From Sepioteuthis lessoniana (Eukaryota; Mollusca; Cephalopoda; Myopsida; Loliginidae), in contig OY757904.1 of assembly GCA_963585895.1 (NCBI GenBank), positions 9,364,426-9,428,425 on the forward strand: 64,000 nt of DNA. The letters are read 5' to 3'. The notes beneath the pieces are model-generated. The model was not told the origin of the DNA. It ran no database searches and saw only the letters and a program-made list of their open reading frames with translations. The position numbers were made by a program, and so were the translations under genes. Positions 20,300 through 31,971 of this stretch are shown one piece after another (position 1 is the first letter of the stretch; every line of letters starts with the position of its first letter).

Positions 20300-22990
20300 A
20301 AATCAGAGTTAGCTGATGGTTTTCCACGGAGTGATACTAAGTCTCTTCAAGTTTCCAAGACTGTTAGTAATCGGGCCTATCTCAATAATGCTGTGGTTTG
20401 GATAGTCTCCACCCATCTTCTAATACCAAATCCTCCAGTCCCCCTACCAGTCCTTTGGTAACTGTCCCGAGCGCGCCAATTACAATTGGTATCACCGTCA
20501 CCGTCTTGTTCCATAGTTTGTCAGTTCTTTAGCAAGGTCTAGGTACTTAGCTCTCTTTTCGCTTTCCCTCAGTTTTACCCTGTAGTCAGCCTGAAAGGTA
20601 AAATCCACTATTCGGCAGGTTCTCTTGTTTTGTTGACTATCACAAGGTCTAGTCGTCTGACTGAGATTAGGTGATCTGTTTGTATCGCAAAATTCGAGAA
20701 AATTTTGTGTGTCTTAATCACGTAGACGGATTCTGGACTGTGCGTATACCCCTTGTTTTCATGGTCAAATTTGATTTACTTTCCAAATTCCCAGTGGATC
20801 ACCTTTTCTTCCCAGTCATGTCTAGTCTTATACTCTCTTTGCGCTACTTTACTGCATTCACTTATTTCTGTGACTGATCGTTTCGTCTCATTCATCGCAT
20901 AGTCTACATCTGCTATTTTGTTGCGTCTTGTCTATTCTTGATTTGACATAGATAGTCCTTATGATATTATTTTGTGTTACTAACAGAAGAGATTCAGTTT
21001 TTCTCTTATGGTTTCCCTTTCTTAGCCATCTCCAAGTTTTCTCGTTTGAGATTTTGCTTTTAATGTCGCTTGAAATGTTCATGCAGATGTTTTTGTTCCC
21101 ATTTTTGTTTCCTGGTTATTTTTGTTCAATTGATGCTTGTGTTGTCTGTATCATCTCTGGTGACTCTAATCATTCTTCCTCCGCGCTTTTTTATGTAATC
21201 TTCTAGTCCTTGCATCGATGTGTCGACACTATCTTGAATACTGGTGAGTTCTCTTTCTCCTTTTCTTGACACGTCTACGTTATCTCTGAGATGTAAGGCC
21301 TTATGCATCGTCATGAGGTTTCTTTTTTCTCGTTCATTCGTTGAAGTTCTCTCGTCTACTTTATGAATGGTCCCGAGGATTTTACGAGAGGGACAGTCTA
21401 GGGACGTATCCCTTTGATGAGATTTCTGCTATGTTGTTTGGTTTTGAGTAGTTTTCTCGTTCTCCTGAGGTATTCTTTTTAATTTTTTTCTTTCGTCTCC
21501 GCATGTTTATTTGTGCCTGCTTCCAATATTCCCAGGTAGTTGCAGGTTTCCTTTTTCCCGAGCGATCTGATTTTTTCTTGATTTAGTATTTCTATTCCTT
21601 CCGTCATTAGTCGTTTTCCGCTTTTCATTATTAGCATGGCACATTTTTCTATGGAAAATTTCACCCTTATGCCTTGATTGTAAATTTTCACAACCTGTAT
21701 TAGGGTTTCCAGTTCTTTTTCAGATTTTGCAAACAGTTTGATGTCGTCCATGAACATTAGGTGGTTGATTTTTTCCTGCAATTTATGAAGCCTGTATCCA
21801 CCTGTGTATTTCCTAAGTAGGTGATTGAATGGCATCATTGCTATTACAAATAGTAATGGTGATATCTCATCACCCTGGAAGATCCCTCTCTTGATTTTCA
21901 CCTCAGTTATACTTTTTCCTCTTGCAGTCAGTTCGTCTCTCTAGTTTTTCATGGTATTTTCGATAAACATCATAACTCAGCCAGATATCTTGTACATTTT
22001 TATCCAGCTTTGCGGTGCCATATCGTATGCTTTTTTGTAGTCAATCTATGCAATAGCTAGATTTTTCTGTCTTGTTTTGCTGTCCTAGAGGGTGTGTTCA
22101 TCAATGAATAGTAGCACTCCTGTACCTCTTATCCACTAATGGCATCCTTTCTGTTCCTCGGGGAACAATCCAAGGCTTGTTAGCGAATCGTAAATCTCTT
22201 TCCTAATTTGTGCCGTCAGTATTTTCCACATAATCGGTAGGCACGTTTGGATCAGTAGTTGGGGGGAGCAGTTCATTTTTAGGGGGTCTTTTTGGATCAG
22301 GGTGGTCTTTCCTTTTGTCATCTCTTCGAGTATATCTGTTTATTGAAGGCATCTATTCATTTCAATAGCCAATTTATCGTGGATGGAAGTGAATTTATCA
22401 AACCAGTATCCATGTATGTCATCATAGTCTGGTGTTTTCCAATTTGGTACTTTTTGAGAATTGTTCTGAGTGAGTCGAGGTGTATTTTCGCCTTTGGTAA
22501 CTTCTTTGAGTCTTTCTAACCCTTTTCCCCATGTTGCTTATCCGTTCTGCTCTCCTGTTATATTCCCTTAGTTCCTATTTTCTGGTCAAAAATTGTTTTG
22601 TTTCCTTGTCATTCAGTTGTTGGTATGTCTTCGTGCATTCTCTCCCTACATGCTGGTAGAATTTTTTTCATTGTTTTGGGATGTCTTATTTTGTTTGAAT
22701 TGTTTTATTCTGTCACGATATCTTTTTAGCCTTCCTTCTTTGGTCAGTACCTCCTGATTTATTTCTTCGAATTGTATCTTTTGTTTTTCTTGTGTTAATT
22801 TTCTCTTTTCGTTCTAACCGGTTGTAACTTTCTTCCTTTGCTTTATTATTTTTGTTTATTGCAGAGGTTTTATTTGCGTTTCTAGTCTAATTTCCCATCC
22901 AGATTTAAGTTTCTGTTCGTGTTTTTAGGGGAACAACGAATTATTCGCTGACTAATTTCGCTCCTGCATATATTAGTTGGTTTAATTCCG
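20300..22990 (-). pseudogene. R2-like non-LTR retrotransposon, nearly complete but dead
   Basis: This 2.7-kb minus-strand copy runs in order from an N-terminal helical region (about 22990-22500), through WKILTAQIRKEIYDSLTSLG then FPEEQKGCH (22136-22321) and the RT core with GIFQGDEISPLLFVIAMMPF, INHLMFMDDIKLFAKSEKEL and CNYLGILEAGTNK (21479-21901). The finger CRLCDE lies at 20888-21082, and the C-terminal endonuclease-like region with GCLGTVT/VIPIVIGALG and ILLR-type sequence is at 20300-20600. The active-site box reads FMDD. It has numerous stops and frameshifts. Finger plus C-terminal nuclease and no N-terminal apurinic endonuclease point to the R2/R4/NeSL side of the non-LTR tree. Confidence 0.8.
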
Positions 22991-23570
22991 TGATGTTGTT
23001 CATTGAGATATGTGTTAATGATTCGTTTATTTTTCCTTTTTTTCCATTATTATTATTATTATCTTCTTATTTGGTGAACATTTTTAAAAATGATTAAAAC
23101 TCTTCATGCGTATATGATGTTGCTGATAAATATTCATATTTTATATTCCAAAAAGAAAAGAAAGTGGGAATCGTATACTGATTTAAAGTAAAAGCGAGAA
23201 AAAACAAGATTTATTTTAAGTAAACATATGATTCAGTTTTTTGTTTCCTTTATTTTACTAATTTTTTTTGAGTCGGCTGCCTCCAAAGTGGAAAAACATA
23301 TCTAAAAGAGAATTTTCTGCCTAAATACACATTACTTAAATTAGATGACCCTGCATCCTGCAGGGAAATAAACACACAGAAATTTGGTCAAAAATTTAAA
23401 GAAAGACAAGCCGCATTAGCAAGCAATGAATTCGAACACTTCCAAGCAGAAATAGATAAAATTAAAGTGATCTTGAAGTTTGACGCCATTACATCCTGAA
23501 ATCCAACATTTCCCTCAAATGGATCACACAAATGATCTCATAAAAAATCATAATAAAATGCTTAATGCAT
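22991..23570. other. Unassigned AT-rich DNA
   Basis: A short ATT run lies near 23048-23062. I see no gene. 23340-23560 might be a further decayed retrotransposon stretch, but I cannot assign it. Confidence 0.4.
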
Positions 23571-23571
23571 G

Positions 23572-24205
23572 ATATATATATATATATATATATATAAACC
23601 AAACGGGCGACATTTCCACACTAGACGGAACTTCTCTGAAACTAGTAGACAAATTCACCTACCTAGGAAGCAGCGTCTCATCAACCGAAAAAGACATCGA
23701 CACACGGCTAACGAAAGCATGGACAGCTATCGATAGGCTCTCGATCATATGGAAATCAGACCTGACCGATAAAATGAAACGCAGTTTGTTCCAGACAGCG
23801 GTCGTATCGATACTGCTATATGAATGCACTGCTTGGACGCTAACTAAACGGCCGAAGAAGAAGCTAGACGGCAATTATACAAGAATGTTGTGAGTAATAT
23901 TGAACAAGTCCTAGCGGCAACACTCCACAAGGCACCAACTATACGGGCACCTGCCTCCCATCGCGAAAACTATACAAGTTAGATGAACAAGACATGCAGA
24001 ACACTGCTGGAGAAGCAAGGACGAACTCATCCAATCGACCTCCGCATATGGCCAAGCAAAAGCAGGACGACCAGCTCGAACATACATACAGCAGCTATGT
24101 GAGGATACGGGATGTAGCCCTGAAGACCTGCCAGAGGGGATGACTGATAGGGAGAAGTGGCGAGAGAGGGTCAGGGATATCCGTGCTAGCGGCATGACAT
24201 GACGA

Positions 24206-24266
<61 letters not shown>

Positions 24267-24275
24267 TGTGTGTAT
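23572..24275 (+). mobile_element. 5'-truncated RTE-like copy flanked by AT microsatellites
   Basis: RTE-like sequence runs from 23596 to about 24205. It holds the TGDISTLDGTSLKLVDKFTY region, DIDTRLTKAWTAIDRLSIIW, KMKRSLFQTAVVSILLY, and after frame breaks TYIQQLCEDTGCSPEDLPEG then WRERVRDIRA. It covers about the last 200 codons. An early stop lies near 23891 and a short deletion near 24030. The 3' end ATGACATGACGATGA runs straight into a 56-bp TA array (24208-24264); a second TA array precedes the 5' end (23572-23594). Insertion into an existing TA array, or growth of the array from the tail, are both possible. Confidence 0.9.
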
Positions 24276-24551
24276 ATATATATATAGGGTGTTATATTCA
24301 TCAATAAAGAATGTTCAATATTAGCGATAATTCGTGAATATGTAAGCAAAGCTAATATACACATAAGAGTCAAAGGGATTTGGTAACTGTCAGTCTCTTG
24401 GTTATGTGATCATTGGTTCAATTATTGTATAGACTAGAAACTGACAGTCACCAAGGGCCGTTAATTCTTTCGTCTACCATATCATAGCTTACACATCTAT
24501 GACTTTTGATCCCTCTGTTTTCCTATATATTGACAATTTCGGAGGCACTCA

Positions 24552-24770
24552 TGACGTTACGATTATTATCGAGAGACATGGAACCGGAGATCTATGTTCA
24601 AGTCCTGGATTGCTATGGGTTAATAGTTGGCAAGACTTTGCTCTTTAACTTTGGTATGACAAATAGGAGAAGGAAATATTTGAATTTAAGCCAGTTGTAT
24701 TCCACTTAAAAATTAAACTTGTGTCACACTCTGTACATAGCCGATGGGTTGTGTAAATACTTACATATTC
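24552..24770 (+). mobile_element. tRNA-derived SINE, family A (diverged)
   Basis: B-box-like GTTCAAGTCCTGG at 24597, then GAAGGAAATATTTGAATTTA and a TTAAACTTGTGTCACACTCT tail matching family A. The A-box region is degraded. Confidence 0.65.
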
Positions 24771-24774
24771 ACCG

Positions 24775-25148
24775 TTTAAATTCTTTTTTCAACCTTTCAT
24801 CCTTCCTTCCGGCCTTTACTTTCTCCACTATCTTCCACTGCTTCTCTTTTCTTTTTCTCCCTTCCGTTCTCCTTCTTTTCTCGACAGCGGTGAATATTAG
24901 ACGTCTCTCTCTTCTCTCCCACGGTTTAGTTTGACGAAACCAACAGACAACAAATGTATATTTATATCTGAAAGGGTGACCCACATGAACGATGGGTATG
25001 TGGTTAAAACATGCATATTAATAAATAGATTGACAAGCTTGGAGCAGCCCCAAAAACAGAAAAAAATAACCGTAAGACTTGGGAAGCCGACAAAGAATTA
25101 AAGTTATTCAGGCATATGTATTTTTGAAATAGACAAAAATAACAAGGA
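24775..25148. other. Unassigned DNA with pyrimidine-rich part
   Basis: 24780-24900 is C/T-rich. No gene recognised. Confidence 0.45.
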
Positions 25149-25149
25149 C

Positions 25150-25620
25150 AGTTTGGTTTCATTTGTTTGATTAACGGAACATCAACTCATTTATTTTGAA
25201 ATGTTTAATTGGAATCACGATATTTCAGTGTTCCATGGCACTTATTTCGGTTTCAAGTTTTCCTATTAAATACTAATAATTTATACACAATTCTATGGTT
25301 TAATAATATGATTTTTTTGCATAGTTATATGGTTTCAAGTATTCCAATCTAATATTAATAATTCTATTCAATGATAATCGTTTGTTTAAACAGGTCGATT
25401 TCAACTATAGATGGAACCCTAACAAGTATTTCCACTCCGGATCAGAGTGAACCTGAAAGTAATGGCCATGAAAAGATACCCCACACTTTGCAAAGTCCTA
25501 GAGCTTGAGCCTAACTACCGGGTGAAATTTGATGTTATCCCAGAATACCTTTTTTGAGTCGGTCTCGCCAATCAAGGAGAAATATAGTCAGTGTATTCTA
25601 AGCCTCGTCGACGGATCACG
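25150..25620 (+). mobile_element. Minisatellite-core element, short copy
   Basis: A diverged 5' module lies at 25150-25215 (TTAACGGAACATCAACTCAT). The core at 25240-25390 has three degenerate ATATGGTTTCAAGTATTCC-type sub-repeats. The 3' module at 25404-25620 has CCACTCCGGATCAGAGTGAA, GTAATGGCCATGAAAAGATA and AGTCAGTGTATTCTAAGCC. This is the same order and orientation as the large locus at 50.48-58.48 kb, with only two or three core units. Confidence 0.7.
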
Positions 25621-25624
25621 CGAG

Positions 25625-26365
25625 GACCATACACAAGAGTAATGTGAAACTTTGTGTCACTTGATCTCTTGTGAAAGCCACCAAGTATTGGCGCGAAAAT
25701 TCTTATAATTATGAACATGATGGCAGAACTGATAATGATGTTGATGATGATGGTAGTGAGAGTTTTGCAGTGTTATTCTTATCGTTACTTTGTTCACGTA
25801 ACAATCAGGTGATTGAAATTCGAGATAACAAGCTGAGAAGCAAAAGACAAGTTGCGATACATTTATATCTGTCGCGACCAGCTTGTGATATCTTTGTGCG
25901 TTGGTCGGGAAGCCAACGTTTTTGCCAGAATATTTGCAATGATTGACAGGAAACGAACCAATCAGAGCCAATGTACTAGCCATTACCTTACCAACCCTAT
26001 ACTTTTCAGCTCTTCGCTTTCTTTAACAGCCGTGTTGTTCTTTATGTTTGTTTTCTTTTTCTGAGTAATAATTGTGAAATACTTATGCCGAAAAGGTGGA
26101 AATGACGGCGGAAAGGGAAAAAGGACTCGTAGTGAGCAAGAGCGAAATGATTTGGCGGGGAGCCATCGCGCACTGATGCCAAATGTTCACAAACTATGGT
26201 GATTCCAAAGTGGTAAATCAAAGATGGCGTTGAGAGGTAAAATGTAGCTGATAGAAAGAGAGCAAAAAAGTAAAATGAAAGAAAACGTGAATATGTCTGA
26301 TGCTGCGTTTGTAGAAATGACTGGGTATTTTGGAGTAAACGCACATGCGCATTTGTGCTTCCCTC
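25625..26365. other. Unassigned DNA
   Basis: Frames up to about 108 codons exist on both strands but show no domain. 25720-25760 has a GATGATG-type stretch. I see no convincing gene. Confidence 0.45.
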
Positions 26366-26366
26366 C

Positions 26367-26367
<1 letters not shown>

Positions 26368-26410
<43 letters not shown>

Positions 26411-26500
26411 ATGTGTGTTTGTTTGTTTGGGTATGTGTATGTGTGTTCCTCAGTGAGTGTGTACATATGTGTGGGTGTATGTGTGTATGCATTTTTGTAC
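26368..26500. repeat. (TA)n/(TG)n compound microsatellite
   Basis: TA to about 26394, then TG-rich DNA with GTTT and GTAT interruptions. Confidence 0.9.
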
Positions 26501-26794
26501 GTACATGATACAGCCACATACACAGGCGTCTATTTAAGCGTGATGGCTGGTCAGTTTGATAATAGAATAAGTTCTGTCCTTACGAGGTGATCAGCTATCG
26601 TGACGTACAACGCTTAACGAAAGTAGGCACATATCGAAAGGGCTACACAAATATACACCAACTTGATCAAAAACCTCGTTCTGTTTTTGTAGAAGAATAT
26701 TATGACGAACTATTTAGTTTTCTGGGATTTGAAACACAAATTCTACCTATGAAGAATGATGATGACGGATGATCTTTAATAAATAAAAAAATAT

Positions 26795-26826
26795 ATGTAT
26801 ATATGGAAAGAGAGTGAGAGAGAGAC

Positions 26827-26865
<39 letters not shown>

Positions 26866-26900
26866 CACACTCGCACCCCCCACATATATATATATATATT
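26795..26900. repeat. (TA)n, (AG)n and (TA)n microsatellites
   Basis: An AG-rich run at 26808-26862 is followed by a short CA-rich stretch and TA at 26883-26900. Confidence 0.9.
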
Positions 26901-26902
26901 TA

Positions 26903-27178
26903 CCAACCCCTCCGCTCGGGTAGGATATGACACAAGGTCAATTTTTAAGCGAAGTTTAACAGGTTTCAATTAAGAGCTTTCCTTCTCCTAGACTAGTTGC
27001 CTAACCAAGGCTGAAGAACCTAGTCGGCCCTACTATTCACCCATAGCTGGAGGGAGAATAATTGGATTCATACCTTTCCCAAGGGTATTAGTGCTATGTG
27101 AAATGCAATCCGTCTCGTCAGAATTTGAACTCGTGTCGCCGTGTCCATTTCCTACGACGATAACCATTACACCATATA
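26903..27178 (-). mobile_element. tRNA-derived SINE, family A
   Basis: The minus strand begins near 27175 with TGGTGTAATGGTTATCGTCG (A box) and has GAGTTCAAATTC (B box). It ends with CGAGCGGAGGGGTTGGTAAA before a TA array. Near-complete, with few differences from the other young family A copies. Confidence 0.9.
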
Positions 27179-27244
27179 TTACATGTATATATATATGTAT
27201 ATGTGTGTCTTAGTTGTCTGAATTTCTGAGACGAAGCTTGATAT

Positions 27245-27592
27245 TCTTTATCAGTAATGGTTTTCGAACAATTGTCTTCAATTTTATTGTTATTTCCACA
27301 ACGTTTCGGTCGATATATCCCCCGGCCTTCTTTAGGTGTTTGTCGAACTCTGGAACCTACACGGAACTTCGAACTACGACCTTTATTGAATACACGGGGT
27401 TCGCCTGATCTAGTCCCGTTAACCATAACCGGGTACAACAGGACACATAGCGTAGCGGTGATAGGCGTTGGTTCCCTAAGCTTCTAAGGAGACAATCATC
27501 TGGAGGTTGCAGGTTCAATCCTGACTGCAGGCGAGTAACAATACAGGAATTCTTAACACTTGTAAAATAGTCCGAAAACTCTTACTGATAAA
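27245..27592 (+). mobile_element. Fold-back element with tRNA-like centre
   Basis: The left end (TTTATCAGTAATGGTTTTCG) is inverted at the right (CCGAAAACTCTTACTGATAA). The centre has tRNA-like boxes: TAGCGTAGCGGTGATAGGCG near 27448 and GCAGGTTCAATCCTGACTGC near 27508. The left arm carries AACGTTTCGGTCGATATATC, the complement of a CCGAAACGTT string shared with the elements at 8.34 and 29.18 kb. Confidence 0.65.
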
Positions 27593-27604
27593 AAATGTGT
27601 GTGA

Positions 27605-27790
27605 ATGTACAAGGGTAGTCTGAAAGGTTCAAAAGCTGACGAAGATACTCTCATGGAAACGTGAGGTTTATTGTTCAAGATAGTCCACGTGTGGTCCACA
27701 CACTTCTTTTATCAATGTTGCTGTGTTTGGATCCCACTTATCGAAAATGTCTCCAATAGCAGACAGAACGACATCATATAAACTTTTCAG
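27605..27790 (+). mobile_element. Mariner-end remnant
   Basis: TACAAGGGTAGTCTGAAAGG, GATACTCTCATGGAAACG and CTTTTCAGCCTATCG resemble the ends of the MITE at 1393-1692. No transposase motif is left. Confidence 0.5.
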
Positions 27791-28120
27791 CCTATCGAAT
27801 TTTCAGCCATCATCATCATCAAGTCGTGCTGACAATACAGAGTTCTCTGACACTCTCTCTCTCCATCCGTCCCTAACATCTATCGCTCTCGCCAGGCCTT
27901 CTAGACTGTTTCCACGCACAGCTGACTGACACGTAGGACTCGATAAAAAAAACGTCGCTTATGAGTTCGTCCTTGCTTTTCTAGCAGTGTCCCACATGTC
28001 TCATTCGTCTTACATTGATTTGAGAGATGGGAGATAGGTGGCTATACAGCTGTTGATTTGTAGGGTGTTGCTTCATGTATATGTTCGAGACAACATGCAG
28101 CATTCTTATGAAGTTCTCAT

Positions 28121-28396
28121 ATTTACCTAACCGCTCGGGCAGGATATGACACAAGGTCAACTTTTAAGCGGAGTTTAACAGGTTTCAATTCAGAATTTTC
28201 ATTCTCCTAGACTAGTTGCCTCACCAAGGCTGAAGAACCCAGTCTGTTTTACTATTTACCCATAGCTGGAGAATTATTGGATTCATACCTTTCCCAAGGG
28301 TATTAGTGCTATGTGAAATGCAATTAGTCTCTGCCAGGATTTGAACTCGTGTCGCCGTGTCCATTTCCTACGACGATAACCATTACACCACAGGCA
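28121..28396 (-). mobile_element. tRNA-derived SINE, family A, inside the RTE copy
   Basis: Full-length on the minus strand: head GGTGCCTGTGGTGTAATGG, B box GAGTTCAAATCCTGG, tail CCTGCCCGAGCGGTTAGG. The 15-bp string TTCTTATGAAGTTCT occurs at 28103-28117 and again at 28707-28721, bracketing this SINE, a 70-bp spacer and the next SINE. Confidence 0.9.
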
Positions 28397-28471
28397 CCTC
28401 CATTTTTTTTTTTTAAATATGAACTTTTATGCTCACCTTCATATGTTTATTGGAGTTAGAATATTCATATT

Positions 28472-28706
28472 TACCAACCCCTCCGCTCGGGCAGGATATG
28501 ATCAAGGTCAATTTTTAAGCGGAGTTTAACAGGTTTGAATTCAGAGCTTTCCTTCTAGACTAGTTGTTGAAGAACCCAGTCTACCCTACTATTTACCCAT
28601 AGCTGGAGGGAGAATTATTGGATTCATACCTTTCCCAAGGGTATTAGTGCTATGTGAAAATGCGATCGGTCTCGTCCAGGATTTGAACTCGTGTCGTCGT
28701 GTTCAT
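28472..28706 (-). mobile_element. tRNA-derived SINE, family A, head-truncated
   Basis: Body and tail of family A with the B box GAGTTCAAATCCTGG. The A-box end is missing, since the sequence stops at GAAATGAACACGACG and joins the RTE copy through the 15-bp duplication. It also lacks a short internal segment (GCCTCACCAAGGC). Confidence 0.85.
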
Positions 28707-29179
28707 TTCTTATGAAGTTCTTATCTAGATTTTTCTCAATGTGTTTTGTTGGCGTCCATATGTAGCATTTATATCGTACTATGAACATCGATACAGCATG
28801 GAAGAAATCCCTTTTTATTTTATCTGATTGACCAGATTTCCATATGATCGATAGCCTCTCAACAGCATTCCACGTGTTTGCAAGGAGCATGTTATCACTT
28901 TCGGTAGATGAGATGCTGCTGCCGAGGTATGTGAATTGGTAAATTTTAGAGGCTAGCCACTTTGAGTGGAGATGGTTCCTAGTCTATGCAGAAGGGATTC
29001 TGCTTGGGCTGGTGTATTTATCAGAAGCGCTTGATCATCAGCATAGTCTTCGTCTGTAATGATTTCAGCGGGATATCGTTTGCTTACTGCAACCTTATCT
29101 GACTGACCAAGAATGAAATGACATTCTTTTAAAAATTTATTTTGGAAGGGGTAAAAAGACATGAGAATTGATGAGCCAA

Positions 29180-29618
29180 TAAAAAAAATTTCATTATTCG
29201 AACTATTGTCGCCATTTTTATTACAACGTTTCGGTCGTTGTACACTCCTTCGGATGGTTGGAATGTAGAACTTAACTCTTTATTTCGCCCACCGAGCCAT
29301 ATTTTATAAATGTCAGTTATCTTATGTAAATTTCCCATCTGAAAGTTCTTCACTGCCTTCACCGGGTATTGAACGCTCACTCTTTTGGGTATGACACTCG
29401 ATCTAACCAACGCCTTTATCTACTATGCCATGTGTCTTTGAGAACATCTGTGTATGAATTTCTGGGTATTATAAACCTAATGTCTTCAGCAACCAATTTT
29501 ACCAGTGCTCATATTGCAATGTTGCTGTTATCATTGCATATTTTTTTACCAGAGCTCATATTGCAAATTTGTTGTTATTATTGGGATGAGAACAATAGTC
29601 CGAAAAATGTAAAAAATG
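29180..29618 (-). mobile_element. Fold-back element with tRNA-like centre
   Basis: The left arm has TTCATTATTCGAACTATTGT; the right arm has GAACAATAGTCCGAAAAATG, inverted. The centre on the minus strand has TGGCATAGTAGATAAAGGCG and GAGCGTTCAATACCCGG, tRNA-like A and B boxes about 50 bp apart. The left arm carries ACAACGTTTCGGTCG. A stretch near 29490-29580 is duplicated (ACCAGTGCTCATATTGCAA / ACCAGAGCTCATATTGCAA). Confidence 0.6.
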
Positions 29619-29718
29619 TACATAATACCTCATCTCAGAAATATAGACAGTCATACACGTTTTATGGCTTTGGTTACATCTTTCTTGGCGAGACGAAGAA
29701 CCTTTGCAGTATTCCCTA

Positions 29719-29749
29719 GTATCTATCTATCTATCTATCTATCTATCTT
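29719..29749. repeat. (TATC)n microsatellite
   Basis: About seven TATC units. Confidence 0.9.
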
Positions 29750-29927
29750 GGATGTACCAATAGAAAATAATTAACAGTAAGGAAATGCCAAAGTTCTTAA
29801 TTACGTGAATGACAAAAGAAATTAAATCAGCTGAGATGATATATACAAACAAATGACATTGGAAAGAGAAAATAGGGAGAAAGAGGAGGTGGTGAAAAAG
29901 AAAAATGTGGGGGAAATCTAGTTTGAC

Positions 29928-29930
<3 letters not shown>

Positions 29931-29971
<41 letters not shown>
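29931..29971. repeat. (AG)n microsatellite
   Basis: About 20 AG units; the counterpart in the duplicate is 33223-33261. Confidence 0.9.
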
Positions 29972-29973
<2 letters not shown>

Positions 29974-30394
29974 GGGGTGGGGGCAGCGGCAAACAAACTA
30001 GGACTGATATAGTGAGATAGAAGGAAAATATAACATGTTTGGTTTCAACGATGATATGTGTATGCGTGCGATTCTCACGTTCTTGCCTTTGTTTGCCAAA
30101 TAAATCATAAACATATTTGTAGCACCTTTAACTACTTTGTACTTCATGCACATTCACACATACACATATACACAAACATAAACAGAAGAATTAGGGTTAG
30201 CAAAAAAGTAATTGATTACTTGTTTGTATGGGTTTTATAGGCAAGCAATCTGTTGGACCTCAGGGACTGAAAATTTATCCGTTAAAGTAATTTGAGAATG
30301 AATATAGGATAAAAGAGGTAATCAGAGGTCACCATAGGTCATTTTATGGGTACAACCAGTCATAAGGATAGAGAAAATATTTTTGTTTTTTGTC

Positions 30395-30584
30395 TAATTG
30401 TGTTTGTATAATTGTCCGAGTGTATTTATGTATATATATGTTTGTGTGCTCATATATATGTGTGTGCGTATGTGGGTATATATGTGTGTGCATATACGTG
30501 TTTTTGTACACATGTGTGTGTGGTTGTATGTGCGTATATATATATGTGTATGTATATGTATATGTTTGTTATATTGGTGTGTTA

Positions 30585-30656
<72 letters not shown>
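30395..30656. repeat. TG-rich region and 70-bp (TA)n array
   Basis: Irregular TGTGTATA-type DNA, then about 35 TA units at 30585-30654. The duplicate carries a shorter TA run (33882-33938). Confidence 0.95.
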
Positions 30657-30657
<1 letters not shown>

Positions 30658-30659
30658 CA

Positions 30660-31970
30660 TGCATACGTATATATGTGAGTGTATGTGTGTGCAAAGAATA
30701 TTAAGCTATGGAAAAATATTGGTTAGCAAACTAACCTTCCAAATCATATCTAGTATAGTGAGTTTGCTCTTCTCTTAGCATTTCAAACTTGTTACTTTGT
30801 GAAAAATTACAAAAAGCCGACCTTACTAAATATCCGTACACCCACACGCATGCGTGTACACATGCATAGGAGGGGGGGCAAATAATTATATTGGTGTGTT
30901 TGTGTGAGTAAATAAATAGACATATATACGTTAGATCACAACAAAGAAGCTTGTCTGGGTATTATAGTTAACAAGTCGTTACAAAAAAAAAATCCCCAAA
31001 GAAACAAACTTTATTACTATTGGAAGTTCTATCTATTATAAATGTTGCACATATCTGGCCTTGAGCCAGACTAATTCAAACTAAATACCAGTACTAATTC
31101 CCGGTTATTTTTCTGTACATTTTTTAACAGAAGCAACGCTTCTTTTTCTTGTTCTGTATATTTCTTTATCTTTCTTTTGAATATTTCCTTATTTTTTTAA
31201 GCTTTAGAGCGTCAGTTTCCTGCTTTGATTCGCTTTAAACACAATTATTGCAAACTCGTTTCCATTTTGTAACATGTAAAATCTTTGCCAAAAATCCGAT
31301 ATTTTCTTTTATTAATAAGTTCTCATTTCTTCATTTTTGTTAACCCTTTCATTTTCATTGGAACATACTTTCATGGATTTTCCTATTTTGCTTTTGTGAT
31401 ATTCTAAAGATGAGAAAAAATTATTTCTTTATTCTGAAGAATATTAAGAAAGAAAACACTGAGATCTCCACACACACACACACGCGCGTGCGCGCATACG
31501 TGTATGTTTATTAAGGTTTGTCAGGCACAGGACCCACTAAAACAGGGATAATAAATGTCCTGTTAAATTATACCTTGTGAAAAAAGCTTACCGGCTTTGA
31601 AAATCAGCGTCCCAAATTTTTGTTTGAAAAGACATCAACCAACCATTTTACCCACTTGAAATAATTTAAATGAGACCACTTGACAAGACTTGAAGATTAT
31701 CTTGGGAGTAGACATAGTGGAGGCCCAGAATGAAAGACATTGTCTTCTTAAATACAACTCACATCACCTAAGCCATGACAAATCTTCGCTGAGATGCGTT
31801 TAAGGACGGCATATAAGTATGTGCACAAAATGTATTCATTAAGCATACCTTTGTCCGACACAAGGTCGCAAATATAAATAACTTTCAGCGGATCGAACTG
31901 AAAAAAAAATTAATTCAATACAGGTTGGTTTACCACTGCTTTACAGTAGAAGTCTCATTAATATATAAGT
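30660..31970. other. Unassigned DNA within duplication copy 1
   Basis: No gene recognised. A short CA/CG-alternating run (CACGCGCGTGCGCGC) lies near 31484, a potential Z-DNA stretch; the same run is at 34766 in copy 2. Confidence 0.5.
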
Positions 31971-31971
31971 A

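Larger units (their letters stand above)
27800..29100 (-). mobile_element. RTE-like fragment split by SINEs
   Basis: Minus-strand RTE-like sequence lies at 27800-28117 and 28707-29100. The 3' tail reads CATCATCATCATC at 27810-27823. The right half decodes to DYADDQALLINTPAQAESLL (RT YADD box, 28990-29160), the IWKSGQSDKIKRDFFHAVSM segment and YIWTPTKHIEKNLDKN (28680-28890), with frame breaks. It is more diverged from the intact element than the copies at 10.5 and 23.6 kb. Two family A SINEs separate the halves. Confidence 0.85.
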
